64,000 bases of DNA from Cytophagaceae bacterium (GCA_027486845.1 JAIXOL010000051.1:1-64000); one strand, 5' to 3'. Shown: positions 25,248-35,064, counted from the first letter of the stretch. A program made the numbers and translations. The notes: a model not told the origin generated them from the sequence alone.

Positions 25248-25697
25248 CTAGGCCAACAAAGCCTTCACCATCGCCGAAATGGTTTTCCCGTCGGCAAGTC
25301 CAGCGAGTTCTTTAGAAGCTACGCCCATCATTTTACCCATATCCGATGGGGCAGAAGCTCCCACACGAGTCTTGATTTCTTCTAATTTGGCTTTTAGTTC
25401 GTCTTCAGAGAGCTGTTTTGGTAAAAACTCTTCGATAACTGCCAATTCGGCTAATTCTTTCTCCAAAAGGTCAGGACGATTTTGTTGACGATAAATATCC
25501 GCCGAATCTCTTCTTTGTTTAGCGGCTTTTGTAAGTAATTTTGTTTCTTCCTCAGTCGTTAAGTCGCCTGTTTTTCCTTCCTTCGTTTCTTCCAACAAAA
25601 TTACTTTTTTTATATCACGAAGAGCCATTAATCTAGCAGATTCACGAGCCAGCATGGCTGCTTTTATTTGGGCATCGATTGTTGTTTTTAAAGACAT
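25248..25697 (-). CDS. GatB/YqeY domain-containing protein
   Basis: From the ATG at 25697 (MSLKTTIDAQIKAAMLA) the protein has 149 aa, the usual size; the frame extends upstream without homology. RDIKKVILLEE, KQRRDSADIY near residue 58, and PSDMGKMMGVASKEL near residue 118 match YqeY. The domain is the tRNA-binding tail of GatB as a free protein. Function uncertain; a role with tRNA amidotransferase is guessed from the domain. GatB itself is at 30361. Confidence 0.88.
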   Translation of the reverse strand: MSLKTTIDAQIKAAMLARESARLMALRDIKKVILLEETKEGKTGDLTTEEETKLLTKAAKQRRDSADIYRQQNRPDLLEKELAELAVIEEFLPKQLSEDELKAKLEEIKTRVGASAPSDMGKMMGVASKELAGLADGKTISAMVKALLA

Positions 25698-26299
25698 TTT
25701 TTTGAGAATTAATTGTATTATTATAATAAAAACTAATGTTATATCTGTCTGATAATTTTTTGAAACACCTATTAATAACGGGATTAAACAACCAATCAAA
25801 CTAATATATGAGTTTATACTTGGCTCTTTGCTATTTACGTTGACCTTGTTCGCTACTTGCCAAAAGAGTTATTCATCAACCAAGTTAATTCTGTAAAGTT
25901 TTGCTGAAATCCAATCAAATTAAAAAATCAGTATTGCATTATTCAACAAATTTCCGATTCAGATGATTGAGTAACTCCCTCATTTCAAAACAATTGAATC
26001 GAGCTAAACGTTTCGGAAAATTTCGTCGAAGCTGTAAAAATCAGATATGAATATTATTTTGGTAAAAACAGGAACTGATTTTGGCTCCAAATCAGTTATT
26101 TAATTACTGAGCAATACAAAGTTCCGACAAAAATCTGGTAAAAGTAAGCGAAAATAGTTACTATTACCAAAAAATGAAACTTGTAAAGGTAATTGGTAGA
26201 AAAAGCGACAAATCTTTCATCTCTAATTCCCTTGCTCAAACTTGTAGTTGTTATTTTTAGGAAAGAGTATGATTTTAACAAAAAAGATTAAAGAATAGG
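25698..26299. other. 600-nt intergenic stretch without recognisable gene
   Basis: Only TTG-initiated or featureless short frames occur here. A hairpin AACTGATTTTGG/CCAAATCAGTT lies at 26073-26097 but has no T tract. It probably holds promoters for the divergent YqeY gene and pdxJ; I cannot place them. Confidence 0.5.
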
Positions 26300-27016
26300 A
26301 TGACGAAATTATCAGTCAATATCAATAAAATAGCGACCTTGCGAAACTCACGAGGCGGAAGCCAACCGAATGTGGTGCAGGTTGCGATTGATTGTGAAAA
26401 ATTTGGGGCAGAGGGAATTACGGTGCACCCCCGCCCTGACGAACGACATATTCGCTATCAGGATGTCTATGACCTAAATGCAATCGTTACGACGGAGTTT
26501 AACATAGAAGGAAATCCTACTGAAAAGAAATTTGTAGAGTTGGTACTTGCCAATAAACCTACCCAAGTAACGCTCGTTCCCGATGCACTCAATGCCGTGA
26601 CTTCAAACGCAGGCTGGGATACAATTAAGCATAAAGAATTACTGAAAGATTTGGTTTCAAGCTTCAAGAGTGTGGGTTGTAGAGTTTCTATTTTCGTTGA
26701 CCCAATCGAAGCAATGGTTGAATGGGCAGTCGAAACAGGCACTGACCGAATTGAGCTATATACCGAAAGTTACGCCCACAATTACGTCAAAAATCGTGAA
26801 GCTGCCATAAAAGACTACGTTATTGCCGCAAAAGTGGCCGAACGAGTGGGTCTTGGCGTAAACGCTGGACATGATCTGAGTCTTGAAAATCTGCGTTATT
26901 TCAAACAAAATATCCCGAATCTTCTTGAAGTATCAATTGGTCACGCACTTATCTGCGATGCCCTTTATTTGGGTTTAGAAAATACAATTCAGCTATATTT
27001 GCGAGAATTGGAGTAA
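26300..27016 (+). CDS. pdxJ: Pyridoxine 5'-phosphate synthase
   Basis: The 238-aa TIM-barrel enzyme condenses 3-amino-2-oxopropyl phosphate with deoxyxylulose 5-phosphate to form pyridoxine 5'-phosphate. [17 protein letters not shown] at the start, [13 protein letters not shown] near residue 42 and the late [16 protein letters not shown] near residue 188 are typical. ATG start. No other vitamin B6 gene is near. It ends in a word-like sequence (GAATGATTGAGTGATAGAAT) before mnmH. Confidence 0.96.
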   Translation: MTKLSVNINKIATLRNSRGGSQPNVVQVAIDCEKFGAEGITVHPRPDERHIRYQDVYDLNAIVTTEFNIEGNPTEKKFVELVLANKPTQVTLVPDALNAVTSNAGWDTIKHKELLKDLVSSFKSVGCRVSIFVDPIEAMVEWAVETGTDRIELYTESYAHNYVKNREAAIKDYVIAAKVAERVGLGVNAGHDLSLENLRYFKQNIPNLLEVSIGHALICDALYLGLENTIQLYLRELE

Positions 27017-27102
27017 AAAAATGAATGATTGAGTGATAGAATGAGTGAATAATCTCTTTTATAATCAAAATCCATTGAATTATTGCTTATTGACATCTAA
27101 AA

Positions 27103-28119
27103 ATGACAAAACCACTTTCAGTAGAGCAGTTTCTTGAAAAAGCACAAACACTTCCAATTATTGATGTGCGTTCGCCGGGTGAGTTTGAACGTGGGCATAT
27201 TGTTGGGGCGGTAAATATTCCCTTGTTCGAGAATCACGAACGAGCAGAAGTGGGTACACGCTATAAGAGAGTTGGGAAAGAGTCAGCTTTTTTGCTGGGT
27301 CTTGATATAGTTGGGCCAAAACTATCGGGTTTTGTAAAAAAAGCTAATAAAATTGCTCCTGAAAAAGAGGTTTTGGTGCATTGTTGGCGAGGCGGAATGC
27401 GAAGTGGAAGTTTTGCAACGCTACTGAGTTCGGCAGGAATGAAAGTTTCGCTTTTAGTTGGGGGCTATAAATCTTATCGAAATTTTATTTTAGAACAATT
27501 TCGTAAACCGCTCAATATTATTATTTTAGGTGGAAAAACAGGCAGTGGAAAAACAGAGATTTTGTACGAACTTGAAAAACAAGGCGAACAAATTTTAGAT
27601 TTAGAAGGCCTAGCAAATCATAAAGGCTCAGCATTTGGAATGCTCGGACAAGCTCCGCAACCAATGACCGAGCATTTTGAAAATATGCTTTATGAAAAAC
27701 TCTCTAAGTTAGATTCTTCGCGTCGAATTTGGGTGGAAGATGAAAGTAAAAACGTTGGTTGCTGTAATATTCCTGACGGACTTTGGCAACAAATGCGAAT
27801 GGCGAACGTAGCTTTTATTGATGTTAAGAAAGAAATCAGAATCGGGCGTTTGATGAATGAATATGCTCAGTTTTCGTTTGAAGAACTTAAACAAGCTACT
27901 GATAAAATTGCAAAACGACTTGGTGGGCAACAACATAAAGATGCTGTTGTGGCCTTAGCAGAAGGTGATTTTTCGGTCGGAACTGACATTGCCCTTCATT
28001 ATTACGACAAAGCTTATCTACACGGACTTTTGAAAAGAGAACCAGAAAAAGTTAAAACGTTTGAAGTTACTGAAAATAATCCTATCGCTACTGCTAGGCA
28101 ACTCATCGAAGCGATTTAA
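27103..28119 (+). CDS. mnmH: tRNA 2-selenouridine (geranyl-2-thiouridine) synthase
   Basis: The 338-aa protein has an N-terminal rhodanese domain (IIDVRSPGEFERGHI near residue 19) with the catalytic cysteine in HCWRGGMRSGS near residue 90. A C-terminal P-loop domain starting GGKTGSGKTEIL near residue 145 follows. This pairing is specific for MnmH/SelU, which replaces sulfur by selenium in the wobble uridine of some tRNAs using selenophosphate, through a geranylated intermediate. It predicts a selD gene elsewhere in the genome; none is in this window. Confidence 0.93.
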   Translation: MTKPLSVEQFLEKAQTLPIIDVRSPGEFERGHIVGAVNIPLFENHERAEVGTRYKRVGKESAFLLGLDIVGPKLSGFVKKANKIAPEKEVLVHCWRGGMRSGSFATLLSSAGMKVSLLVGGYKSYRNFILEQFRKPLNIIILGGKTGSGKTEILYELEKQGEQILDLEGLANHKGSAFGMLGQAPQPMTEHFENMLYEKLSKLDSSRRIWVEDESKNVGCCNIPDGLWQQMRMANVAFIDVKKEIRIGRLMNEYAQFSFEELKQATDKIAKRLGGQQHKDAVVALAEGDFSVGTDIALHYYDKAYLHGLLKREPEKVKTFEVTENNPIATARQLIEAI

Positions 28120-28163
28120 CATAATTTAAGACATTTTAACAATCATTATCTGCATACTTATTC

Positions 28164-28171
28164 TAAGTTTG
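28164..28171 (+). promoter_or_regulatory. Possible promoter of the sorting-domain protein gene
   Basis: TAAGTTTG fits TAnnTTTG and lies 61 nt before the ATG at 28233. The -33 region shows no TTG at the usual distance. Confidence 0.4.
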
Positions 28172-28232
28172 TGCAACATTTTGTTTCTCAAAGTGTTATT
28201 TAACCAATTTTACAATTAAAATATAAAAAATT

Positions 28233-29066
28233 ATGAAGGCTATTTCAAAAACTGGAGCATTTTTGCTACTATTTGCTGCTCCTTTTGTTTCGTTGGCACA
28301 AGAAAAAAAAGAAAAAGTACGTATTCGTATTGAACAAGAAGTTGAAGGCAAAATAACTATCAGCGAGAAAATTATCAATTCATCGGGTTTATCAAGCAGC
28401 CAAAAAGATGAAATGATTGAAAAATTCAAAGACTCGGTTTTGGCACTAAATAAAGGTAAAGCTCAAGGGATAAAAATTGAGATTGATAACGATTCAAACT
28501 CAAATATCAATATCGAGCGAAATGATGAAAAGAAGATTGTAAAACGATATGAGTTTAAAGACGGTGTCAGTGGCGGAAATGAAGACATTATAATCAAAAG
28601 GGGGCCGCAAGTAAGGATTTTCAAAAGAGATGGTAAAGGTGAGATTGAAAGTTTTGATAGTGAAGCTTTTACTCACGGATTGAATGGTAATATGGAAAGC
28701 CTGCGAGATAATATGAAACAAATGGGTAAAGACCTAAAGTTTGAGTTCCGCTCAATTCCCGATAATTTTTTTGATGGTGGAAATTTAGGTAGCAAAACTA
28801 TCAAAAATGTAGAGGTTTTTCCGAATAACCCCAAAACAGAAATCTTAAACGTAAGTTTCAATGCTCCACAAAAAGGCGATGTAAGCATCAAAGTTTTGGA
28901 TGTAAAAGGAAGCGTTATTGCGAAAGAAGAAATTAAAGACTTTTCTGGCGAATATGTAGGTCAAATCAATATTGGTAAACAAAAATCACGCATTATTTTC
29001 GTGATGATTACGCAAGGCGAAGATGGCAACGTAAAGCGTGTAGTTTTACCATCTAACGAGAAATAA
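28233..29066 (+). CDS. Secreted protein with a Por/type IX sorting domain
   Basis: The 277-aa protein has a Sec signal peptide ending SLAQ. The middle is rich in charged residues and unlike anything I know. The last 80 residues, from VEVFPNNPKTEILNVSF through DVSIKVLDVKGSVI to QKSRIIFVMITQGE, fit the C-terminal sorting domain (type A) that directs cargo through the type IX secretion system. It should end up on the cell surface or outside the cell. No T9SS component gene is in the window. Confidence 0.75.
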   Translation: MKAISKTGAFLLLFAAPFVSLAQEKKEKVRIRIEQEVEGKITISEKIINSSGLSSSQKDEMIEKFKDSVLALNKGKAQGIKIEIDNDSNSNINIERNDEKKIVKRYEFKDGVSGGNEDIIIKRGPQVRIFKRDGKGEIESFDSEAFTHGLNGNMESLRDNMKQMGKDLKFEFRSIPDNFFDGGNLGSKTIKNVEVFPNNPKTEILNVSFNAPQKGDVSIKVLDVKGSVIAKEEIKDFSGEYVGQINIGKQKSRIIFVMITQGEDGNVKRVVLPSNEK

Positions 29067-29082
29067 TCTTGAGAAAACAAAT

Positions 29083-29117
29083 AAAAAGCTCGGTTGAAAC
29101 TTTCAACCGAGCTTTTT
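29083..29117. terminator. Bidirectional terminator between convergent genes
   Basis: Two 17-nt arms (29083-29099 and 29101-29117) are exact reverse complements around a single base, with A5 on one outer end and T5 on the other. It serves both the sorting-domain protein gene and the TlpA-like gene. Confidence 0.9.
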
Positions 29118-29148
29118 ATTTTATCATTAACAAATTAATTCAACATTA

Positions 29149-30330
29149 TTATTTGCTTGCATCTTCAATCCATTGGGTCATTTCTGCTACAATTGCATCG
29201 CTCGAACCTAAATAACCAGTGCTTTTAAACTTGATTTTGCCTTCTTTATCAATGCAAAATTTAGCAGGAATTCCATTTACTCCGTAACTTCCAGCAACTT
29301 CGCCACCAATATCCAAAATCACAGGAAAAGTCGTAAAACCTCTTTGTTTTACAAACGTATTAACTGTCGATTTCCATTGGTCGGCACTTACACGCTCGTA
29401 AGTATTTACAAACAAAAACTTAACGTTTGGATTATCTTTATATTTATCCATTGATAGTTTCATGCCTGGAAACGACATGATACATGGCCCGCACCAAGTC
29501 GCCCAAAAGTCAAGAACCACTACTTTTCCACGTAACTCTGAAAGTTTTACGCTTTTTCCATCTAAATCAACCAGCGAAAAGTCGGGAGCATCTGCCCCAA
29601 CTGAGCCAGCACTTCTGCGTTTTACATCCTGAATGAAAAGTTTAGCAAAAAAGTGATTTTTGCCTTCTTTTTCTAATTGACTTGCTACTTTCGCAAATGT
29701 TTCAAAGTCTTTTTCAGGATTCAAGAAATTATTAATTGCAATCAAACCAGCTAACGAAGACCCCAATTCAGCAATAATAGGTTTTATGGTTGCATTATGA
29801 TTTGCTTCAGATGCTTGGTAAGCAGTCTGAATCTCTTTCTTCTTCTTTTCGTCTTTTTTCTGCGTTGCCACATCAAATTGATTCTGCAATTCAACCTGAC
29901 CTTGACGAAATTTCTGTGATTCTGCTACAACCATATTAAATTTAGCCATCATAGGCGAGCCGTCAACGGCATATGAACCAGGCTTATCAGGCGTATTAAA
30001 ACCATCCGCAGTAATCGTTAGCGTTTCACCACCGTCAAGAATCAAACCTATCATTTGTTGGTCAGCGATATTGATTTGATAAATACCCGGCTCAGACATT
30101 TTGCCCTTGAAAGCAAAACTATTATCTGCTGAAAGAGCCATCGAATCAATTCTAAGTGGAATATTTCGGTCGTTCATTCGCTCCAAATAAACCTTTCCGC
30201 TCACTGTTGACTTTACTTTTCCGCTAATATTATACGTACTTTCTGCACCAGTTGGGGCATTTGCTTGGGGTTGTGACTGACAAGCCATTCCGCTGATAAC
30301 CAAGCAGATAGCAATAATTATGTGTTTCAT
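29149..30330 (-). CDS. TlpA-like thioredoxin-domain lipoprotein with DUF4369-like N-terminus
   Basis: The 393-aa protein has a lipoprotein signal (ISGMAC, Cys17). Residues about 35-110 (GKVKSTVSGKVYLERM...) fit DUF4369, then a helical linker, then a thioredoxin fold from about residue 250 (DFSLVDLDGKSVKLSELRGK) with the redox motif WCGPC near residue 281 and the cis-proline region GIPAKFCI. It should reduce or oxidise disulfides while anchored to a membrane in the cell envelope. Such proteins are common in Bacteroidota. Confidence 0.9.
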   Translation of the reverse strand: MKHIIIAICLVISGMACQSQPQANAPTGAESTYNISGKVKSTVSGKVYLERMNDRNIPLRIDSMALSADNSFAFKGKMSEPGIYQINIADQQMIGLILDGGETLTITADGFNTPDKPGSYAVDGSPMMAKFNMVVAESQKFRQGQVELQNQFDVATQKKDEKKKKEIQTAYQASEANHNATIKPIIAELGSSLAGLIAINNFLNPEKDFETFAKVASQLEKEGKNHFFAKLFIQDVKRRSAGSVGADAPDFSLVDLDGKSVKLSELRGKVVVLDFWATWCGPCIMSFPGMKLSMDKYKDNPNVKFLFVNTYERVSADQWKSTVNTFVKQRGFTTFPVILDIGGEVAGSYGVNGIPAKFCIDKEGKIKFKSTGYLGSSDAIVAEMTQWIEDASK

Positions 30331-30360
30331 GAATCTATATTTTATTAAAAATTATATTCT

Positions 30361-31806
30361 TTAAGATAATGCCGCCATCAATAACTCATTTGTGAGTTTT
30401 GGGTCGGCTGAGCCTTTCGATTTTTTCATTACTTCTCCAACAAACATGCCAAGTAAACCTTTCTTTCCGCTCTTATATTCTTTTACTTTTGCTTCATTGG
30501 TAGCAAGAACTTCGTTGATTAACGCTTGTAATGTATCGGTATTGCTTTCTTGAATCAAATTGTTGCTTTCTGCTAGTTTCAATGCCGATATCGTTGGGTT
30601 TTCGAGCATCAAAGGGAATAATTTTTGTGCAGCTGCTGAACTACTGATTTTGTTTTCGTCAACCAATGAAATAATTTCTACCAATTGGCTTGGTTTTAAT
30701 CTAAAATCAGCAATTTCAATACTATTTTCGTTCAAATATCCTTTAATTGTTGATGTAAGCCAGTTGGATGCCGCTTTGTAATTTTGTGATAGTTTACAAA
30801 CCTCCAAATAGTAATCCGCCATTTCTTTTGAATCGGTAATTGTTACGGCGTGATCGTCGAGAATACCAAATTCTTTTGTGAATTTTTCGAGTAATTCACT
30901 CGGTAAAGCAGGCATTTGTGCTTTGATTTCGTTCATCCATTCGTCTGAAATTCTTAGCGGAGCTAAATCAGGCTCAGGGAAATAACGATAATCGTTCATT
31001 GTTTCTTTCAAACGCATGCTGTAAGTTTGACCGTTATCGGCATCAAACATTCTGGTTTCTTGAATAACCTTTCCGCCCGATTCGATTAATGCAACTTGAC
31101 GTTTGTATTCAAATTCGGCAGCGTGTTGTAGGTTACGAATCGAATTCATATTTTTGATTTCCACCTTCGTACCAAATTCGGTCGTACCTTCTTCACGAAT
31201 CGAAATGTTTAAGTCGGCACGCATTGAGCCTTCTTCCATATTTCCGTCGCAAATACCTAAATAACGAACTATTTTACGAATTTCAGTCAAGTAAGCACCC
31301 GCTTCCTCGGGGCTACGCATACACGGCTCCGAAACGATTTCAACGAGTGGCGTACCTGCACGATTATAATCTAAAAGCGTAAAAGCATCACTACCATCGT
31401 GAACCGATTTGCCTGCATCTTCTTCAAGGTGAATGTGGTGAAGCTCTAAAGTGCGTTCTCTAAAACCTTTGCCATCTTTTAAACGAACTTTTACTTCGCC
31501 ACCTTTACAGATTGGATATTTATCTTGCGAAACTTGATAACCTTTTGGAAGGTCAGGATAAAAATAATTTTTACGGTCGAAATAATTGTTTCTATTGATT
31601 TTGCAGCCACAAGCCAAGCCCATACGAATGGCAAATTCGACTGCTTTTTTATTCAATTTTGGCAAAACGCCAGGGTGTCCAAGCGTTATTACACTGATAT
31701 TTGTATTTGGTTCGCTACCAAATTTATTGGTATCTGATGCGAATATTTTACTTTCGGTCGCCAATTGGCAATGAACTTCTAAGCCAATAACAATTTCGTA
31801 TTTCAT
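30361..31806 (-). CDS. gatB: Aspartyl/glutamyl-tRNA amidotransferase subunit B
   Basis: The 481-aa kinase-like subunit activates Glu-tRNA(Gln) or Asp-tRNA(Asn) for transamidation with GatA and GatC. IGLEVHCQLATESKIF at the start, GHPGVLPKLN near residue 43, YFYPDLPKGYQVSQ near 86 and the C-terminal YqeY-type tail with GLLGMFVGEVMKKSKG fit well. Genes for GatA and GatC are not adjacent, as is common outside the Firmicutes. A TAAATTTG box is at 31875-31882 on the same strand. Confidence 0.96.
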   Translation of the reverse strand: MKYEIVIGLEVHCQLATESKIFASDTNKFGSEPNTNISVITLGHPGVLPKLNKKAVEFAIRMGLACGCKINRNNYFDRKNYFYPDLPKGYQVSQDKYPICKGGEVKVRLKDGKGFRERTLELHHIHLEEDAGKSVHDGSDAFTLLDYNRAGTPLVEIVSEPCMRSPEEAGAYLTEIRKIVRYLGICDGNMEEGSMRADLNISIREEGTTEFGTKVEIKNMNSIRNLQHAAEFEYKRQVALIESGGKVIQETRMFDADNGQTYSMRLKETMNDYRYFPEPDLAPLRISDEWMNEIKAQMPALPSELLEKFTKEFGILDDHAVTITDSKEMADYYLEVCKLSQNYKAASNWLTSTIKGYLNENSIEIADFRLKPSQLVEIISLVDENKISSSAAAQKLFPLMLENPTISALKLAESNNLIQESNTDTLQALINEVLATNEAKVKEYKSGKKGLLGMFVGEVMKKSKGSADPKLTNELLMAALS

Positions 31807-31911
31807 GAAGAATTTTTATTGATGCAGCGGCAAAAACTTTGCCATTAAGAAAACTACGTTTCTTAATTAAAATACAAATTTATGGTTTTTAGCTGAAATT
31901 GTAATAAAAAA

Positions 31912-32007
31912 TGTAGGACAGGTTTTTATCGGAGTTGTGGTCAACCCTGTCGAAAGTGTAGAACAAGTTTTTTTGAAAATATTGACAGGTTGCAAACCTG
32001 TCCTACA
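31912..32007. repeat. TGTAGGACAGGTT-type inverted repeat, copy 2
   Basis: Exact 14-nt arms TGTAGGACAGGTTT (31912-31925) and AAACCTGTCCTACA (31994-32007) bracket about 68 nt that contain further partial copies (AACCCTGTC, TTGACAGGTTGCAAACCTGTC). The right arm overlaps the end of the holin-like gene and supplies its TAG stop codon. Related copies are at 37964 and, decayed, at 1843. Confidence 0.85.
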
Positions 32008-32344
32008 AGTTTTCATCAACTATTTCTTCTACTCGTTTCTTGATAGTATTTTGAACGGAGTCTTTCGCAAAAATAAAAATAGCAAGAATAAGGATATAAA
32101 AGCCAAACATGATAAGAAAACCCAGCCAAGAGCTGCCAATCAAATGATTGAGGCCAAGGGCAATCAGAATACTCAGAAAAATAATAACGACAATACCGAG
32201 TATAAATGTAATGAGGGCATAAGCTACTTTTACAACTATGCCCTCAATTTTATCTTGAACATTTAGTTTTGTTAATTCAAATTTTGCCTCAATGAGTTTT
32301 ATGAGATTTTCTTTTAACTCACCTATTTTCAAAAAATCAGACAT
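32003..32344 (-). CDS. Holin-like small membrane protein
   Basis: The 113-aa protein has an N-terminal amphipathic helix (LKENLIKLIEAKFELTKLNVQDK), two long membrane helices (about 38-65 and 71-95) and a charged tail. The layout fits the phage holin superfamily 3/6 proteins found in chromosomes of Bacteroidota, where no lysis role is shown. ATG start. Its stop codon lies in a dispersed repeat, so the C-terminus (EEIVDENL) may have been changed by insertion of that repeat. Confidence 0.7.
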   Translation of the reverse strand: MSDFLKIGELKENLIKLIEAKFELTKLNVQDKIEGIVVKVAYALITFILGIVVIIFLSILIALGLNHLIGSSWLGFLIMFGFYILILAIFIFAKDSVQNTIKKRVEEIVDENL

Positions 32345-32459
32345 AGCAATTGGGAAATTACGAATTAGAATTTACGAATTACGATTTCTCATAACTCGTA
32401 AATTTAACAATTATGTCTGCAAGGTAGAAAAAACGAGGGTTTTGGCAAAATTAGTTATT

Positions 32460-32510
32460 AGTTTACAGTGGGAAGTAGGCAATTTTATTGCCGATTGCCC
32501 ACAGTAAACT
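32460..32510. repeat. Word-type hairpin between minus-strand genes
   Basis: A 23-nt left arm (32460-32482) pairs with 32488-32510 at 19 positions around a 5-nt loop. To its right in the minus sense, 32345-32410 holds another word-like stretch of repeated TTACGAATTA units. No T tract follows. Confidence 0.75.
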
Positions 32511-32517
32511 GCTGACT

Positions 32518-35064
32518 TTACTCTTCTTCACCACCAAAACGTCCACCGCCGATTATATTTCCAAAGAAAAGAGTATTTAGGAAAAGTTTGTTTGTACCAT
32601 ACCAAAACGCTCTAAAATTTGGGTTCTCAGATAATGCAATTACTCGACCAGAACCTACATTTAGTGTAATGGCCGCTGGAGAGTTTTTGATGAGTTTCTC
32701 ATTTTTTGTATGCACATAACCTGCCAATAAAGGATTTGCGGTGAAAACCATCGGTGTATTATAAGGATTTTTAGTGTCTTCCATGAAGATATTATTATCC
32801 TTAAACAAAGCTAATTTGCTCTGTTGATAGCCAAAACACAAAGGATGCGTCGGGTCGATTTTTGCCTCGAAGATTGTTCCTGCTGTTTCTAATGCACCTG
32901 TATATTTTTCTTGTAGGTTATACGGACGTTTTTCTCCGTTTCCGTTATTGTCGGGCTTTTCTTTAACGCTTATGCTAGCGATTTTTTTAGCTGAGACCCA
33001 TTCAACGGCATCGGTCATTGCTACCAATACGCCGCCACTTTGTACAAAACGCTTGATTTTTTCGTCAGAAAGTGCATTATAGTTGCCACCAGCCAAAACA
33101 ATATGCGTGTATTTTTCTAAACTTGTTCGGTTGGCCGTTTCTATGTCAGCAACCGTGAGCGGAATATTGATTCTTTGGTCAAGTAAGTGCCAAATTTCAC
33201 CTGCATCAGTCGATTGTACGCCTGTTCCGCCCAACATCAATACTTTTGGTAAACGTACTTTTTTGAATTTCTCGCTTCCGAAGTCAATTCCTTGTGGCGT
33301 AAGGCCAGTTGGAACTGCGTAGAAATCTACACCATCACGCTCGGCAAGGGTTTGAAGCAATGCCGAAGGGTCGGAGCCATTACTGAAAATTTGAATTGTA
33401 CCATAATCAAAAGTGCGTTCTTTTCCATCAATAACTGCCGAAAGTGGTTCGGTTGCTACTTTTAGGTTATAGCCTTTTTTCAATAATTCGTAAGCAGCAC
33501 GTGGAGCGTAATAGCTATTCCATTCAAATAAATACGCATATTGACTTTTTCCTATAACCTTTCCTTTCGGGAATTCATTCTTGTCAACTTTTTCTCCCAA
33601 TGAAACCGCCGTTTTTGCTTCTGATGTTGGTACATTCATGCAATATTGCAGCGACCAAGCCGAAATATCGTAGAATAAACTATCTTCAAATTTAGTACGC
33701 TTTTCAAACATTGACTTGATAAGGCGGTGTTGTGGTTGATTCATCGGCACAACGTAGGCATTTTCTTTGCTGAAAGCAATTCCATCTTGGTTTTCGTCTT
33801 TTCCTAAGCGATACACATCAATTTGGTTGCGTTTTAGCATATTTATCATTTCCCAAGTTTTTATGGCATCATTACCACCACCAAAAACGTAGCCTTTTAC
33901 GGCGTCGGTTGAAGTTTCTTTATAAAAACTTCTCATGTGGTCGAGCAATTCAATACGCATTTCACGAGCTGCACGGAGCGTAGAGAAGGTAGCTGTAACT
34001 TGGTTACGAACTGTAAACGGAAAACTTAGAATTCCGTTAGCTGTTTCTTGCAAATGTCCACGAGACGATGCTTGTTCAAACAAAATACCGACCGAACCAT
34101 TTACATCGGGTAGGGTCGAGCCTTTTCCATAGTAAAAATCATCGTAGTTTTCTTGTGTATAATAAGCCGAACCGATTTTGTCGAGTCCAACGGCTTGGTA
34201 TTTTCCGAATTTGATGGTTAAATCAATATTTTTCTTGGGCGTAAGTGGGTGCGTACGTGCAGGAATACCGGGTTGAAAGAAGAATGTTGAAGCCGAACCC
34301 ATTTCGTGGTGGTCGGTCAAAATGTTTGGTCGCCAGTCATAAAACTTCACTAAACGCCCCTTACTTTCAGGCATTTGTTGATAAAGCCAGTCACGATTGA
34401 GGTCGAACCAATAGTGATTTGAGCGTCCACCTGGCCAAGTTTCGCTAAATTCACGGCTGTTTATATCACTCACTAAATTGGTGCTACGATTGATATTTAC
34501 CCAAGTTGCAAAACGATTTCCACCATCTGCATTAATAACTGGGTCGATTAAAATAACTGTTTCGTTCAATAAAGAATCAACCCCTGCACCTTGAGCAGCA
34601 GCCAAATAATAGGCCGACATTAGATTTGAGTTAGTCCCACTTGCTTCGTTGCCGTGTACTGAGTAACCCATCCAAACCACAATTGGCATTTTTTGTAAAT
34701 CTAAACTGCTTGATTGTGTAGGATTAACCAATTTTTGGTGTTCAGCCTTAATTTGGTCGAGGCGAGCATGATTTTCGGGAGAAGTAACTGTAACAAGAAC
34801 CAACTCACGGTTTTCAAAAGTTTTGGCATAAGTTTCAATCTTGAAACGATTCGACAAGCGAGCCAATTCTTTCATGTAAGTGATTGTCTCATAAGGAGTT
34901 ACGTGCTGTTCTCCGACTTGATAACCCAAAAATTTCTGAGGTGTCGGAATTTTTGCATCATACGTTATGTTTTGAGGCAAATAATAACTATCCGCAACTT
35001 GGCCAAATGCCTGACTAATAAGCAGTTGAAACAATAATAGGTAGAGAAGGGTATTTTTTTTCAT
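32518..35064 (-). CDS. Secreted M14 family zinc carboxypeptidase-like protein
   Basis: From the ATG at 35064 (MKKNTLLYLLLFQLL) the protein has 848 aa with a Sec signal peptide; TTG at 35091 is not favoured. The M14 domain fills the first 380 residues: HGNEASGT near residue 140 gives the HxxE zinc pair, INADGGNRF near 180, FDLNRDWLYQQ near 220 with DHHEM near 248 the third ligand region, and EQASSRG near 330 the catalytic glutamate. The C-terminal half includes a glutamine amidotransferase-like Rossmann part (VLMLGGTGVQSTDAGEIWHLL). Probably a periplasmic or surface peptidase. Confidence 0.88.
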   Translation of the reverse strand: MKKNTLLYLLLFQLLISQAFGQVADSYYLPQNITYDAKIPTPQKFLGYQVGEQHVTPYETITYMKELARLSNRFKIETYAKTFENRELVLVTVTSPENHARLDQIKAEHQKLVNPTQSSSLDLQKMPIVVWMGYSVHGNEASGTNSNLMSAYYLAAAQGAGVDSLLNETVILIDPVINADGGNRFATWVNINRSTNLVSDINSREFSETWPGGRSNHYWFDLNRDWLYQQMPESKGRLVKFYDWRPNILTDHHEMGSASTFFFQPGIPARTHPLTPKKNIDLTIKFGKYQAVGLDKIGSAYYTQENYDDFYYGKGSTLPDVNGSVGILFEQASSRGHLQETANGILSFPFTVRNQVTATFSTLRAAREMRIELLDHMRSFYKETSTDAVKGYVFGGGNDAIKTWEMINMLKRNQIDVYRLGKDENQDGIAFSKENAYVVPMNQPQHRLIKSMFEKRTKFEDSLFYDISAWSLQYCMNVPTSEAKTAVSLGEKVDKNEFPKGKVIGKSQYAYLFEWNSYYAPRAAYELLKKGYNLKVATEPLSAVIDGKERTFDYGTIQIFSNGSDPSALLQTLAERDGVDFYAVPTGLTPQGIDFGSEKFKKVRLPKVLMLGGTGVQSTDAGEIWHLLDQRINIPLTVADIETANRTSLEKYTHIVLAGGNYNALSDEKIKRFVQSGGVLVAMTDAVEWVSAKKIASISVKEKPDNNGNGEKRPYNLQEKYTGALETAGTIFEAKIDPTHPLCFGYQQSKLALFKDNNIFMEDTKNPYNTPMVFTANPLLAGYVHTKNEKLIKNSPAAITLNVGSGRVIALSENPNFRAFWYGTNKLFLNTLFFGNIIGGGRFGGEEE

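Noticed and set aside
26096-26281. 61-aa minus-strand ORF upstream of pdxJ
   Set aside because: TTG start, no homology features, AT-rich hydrophobic reading typical of non-coding DNA.
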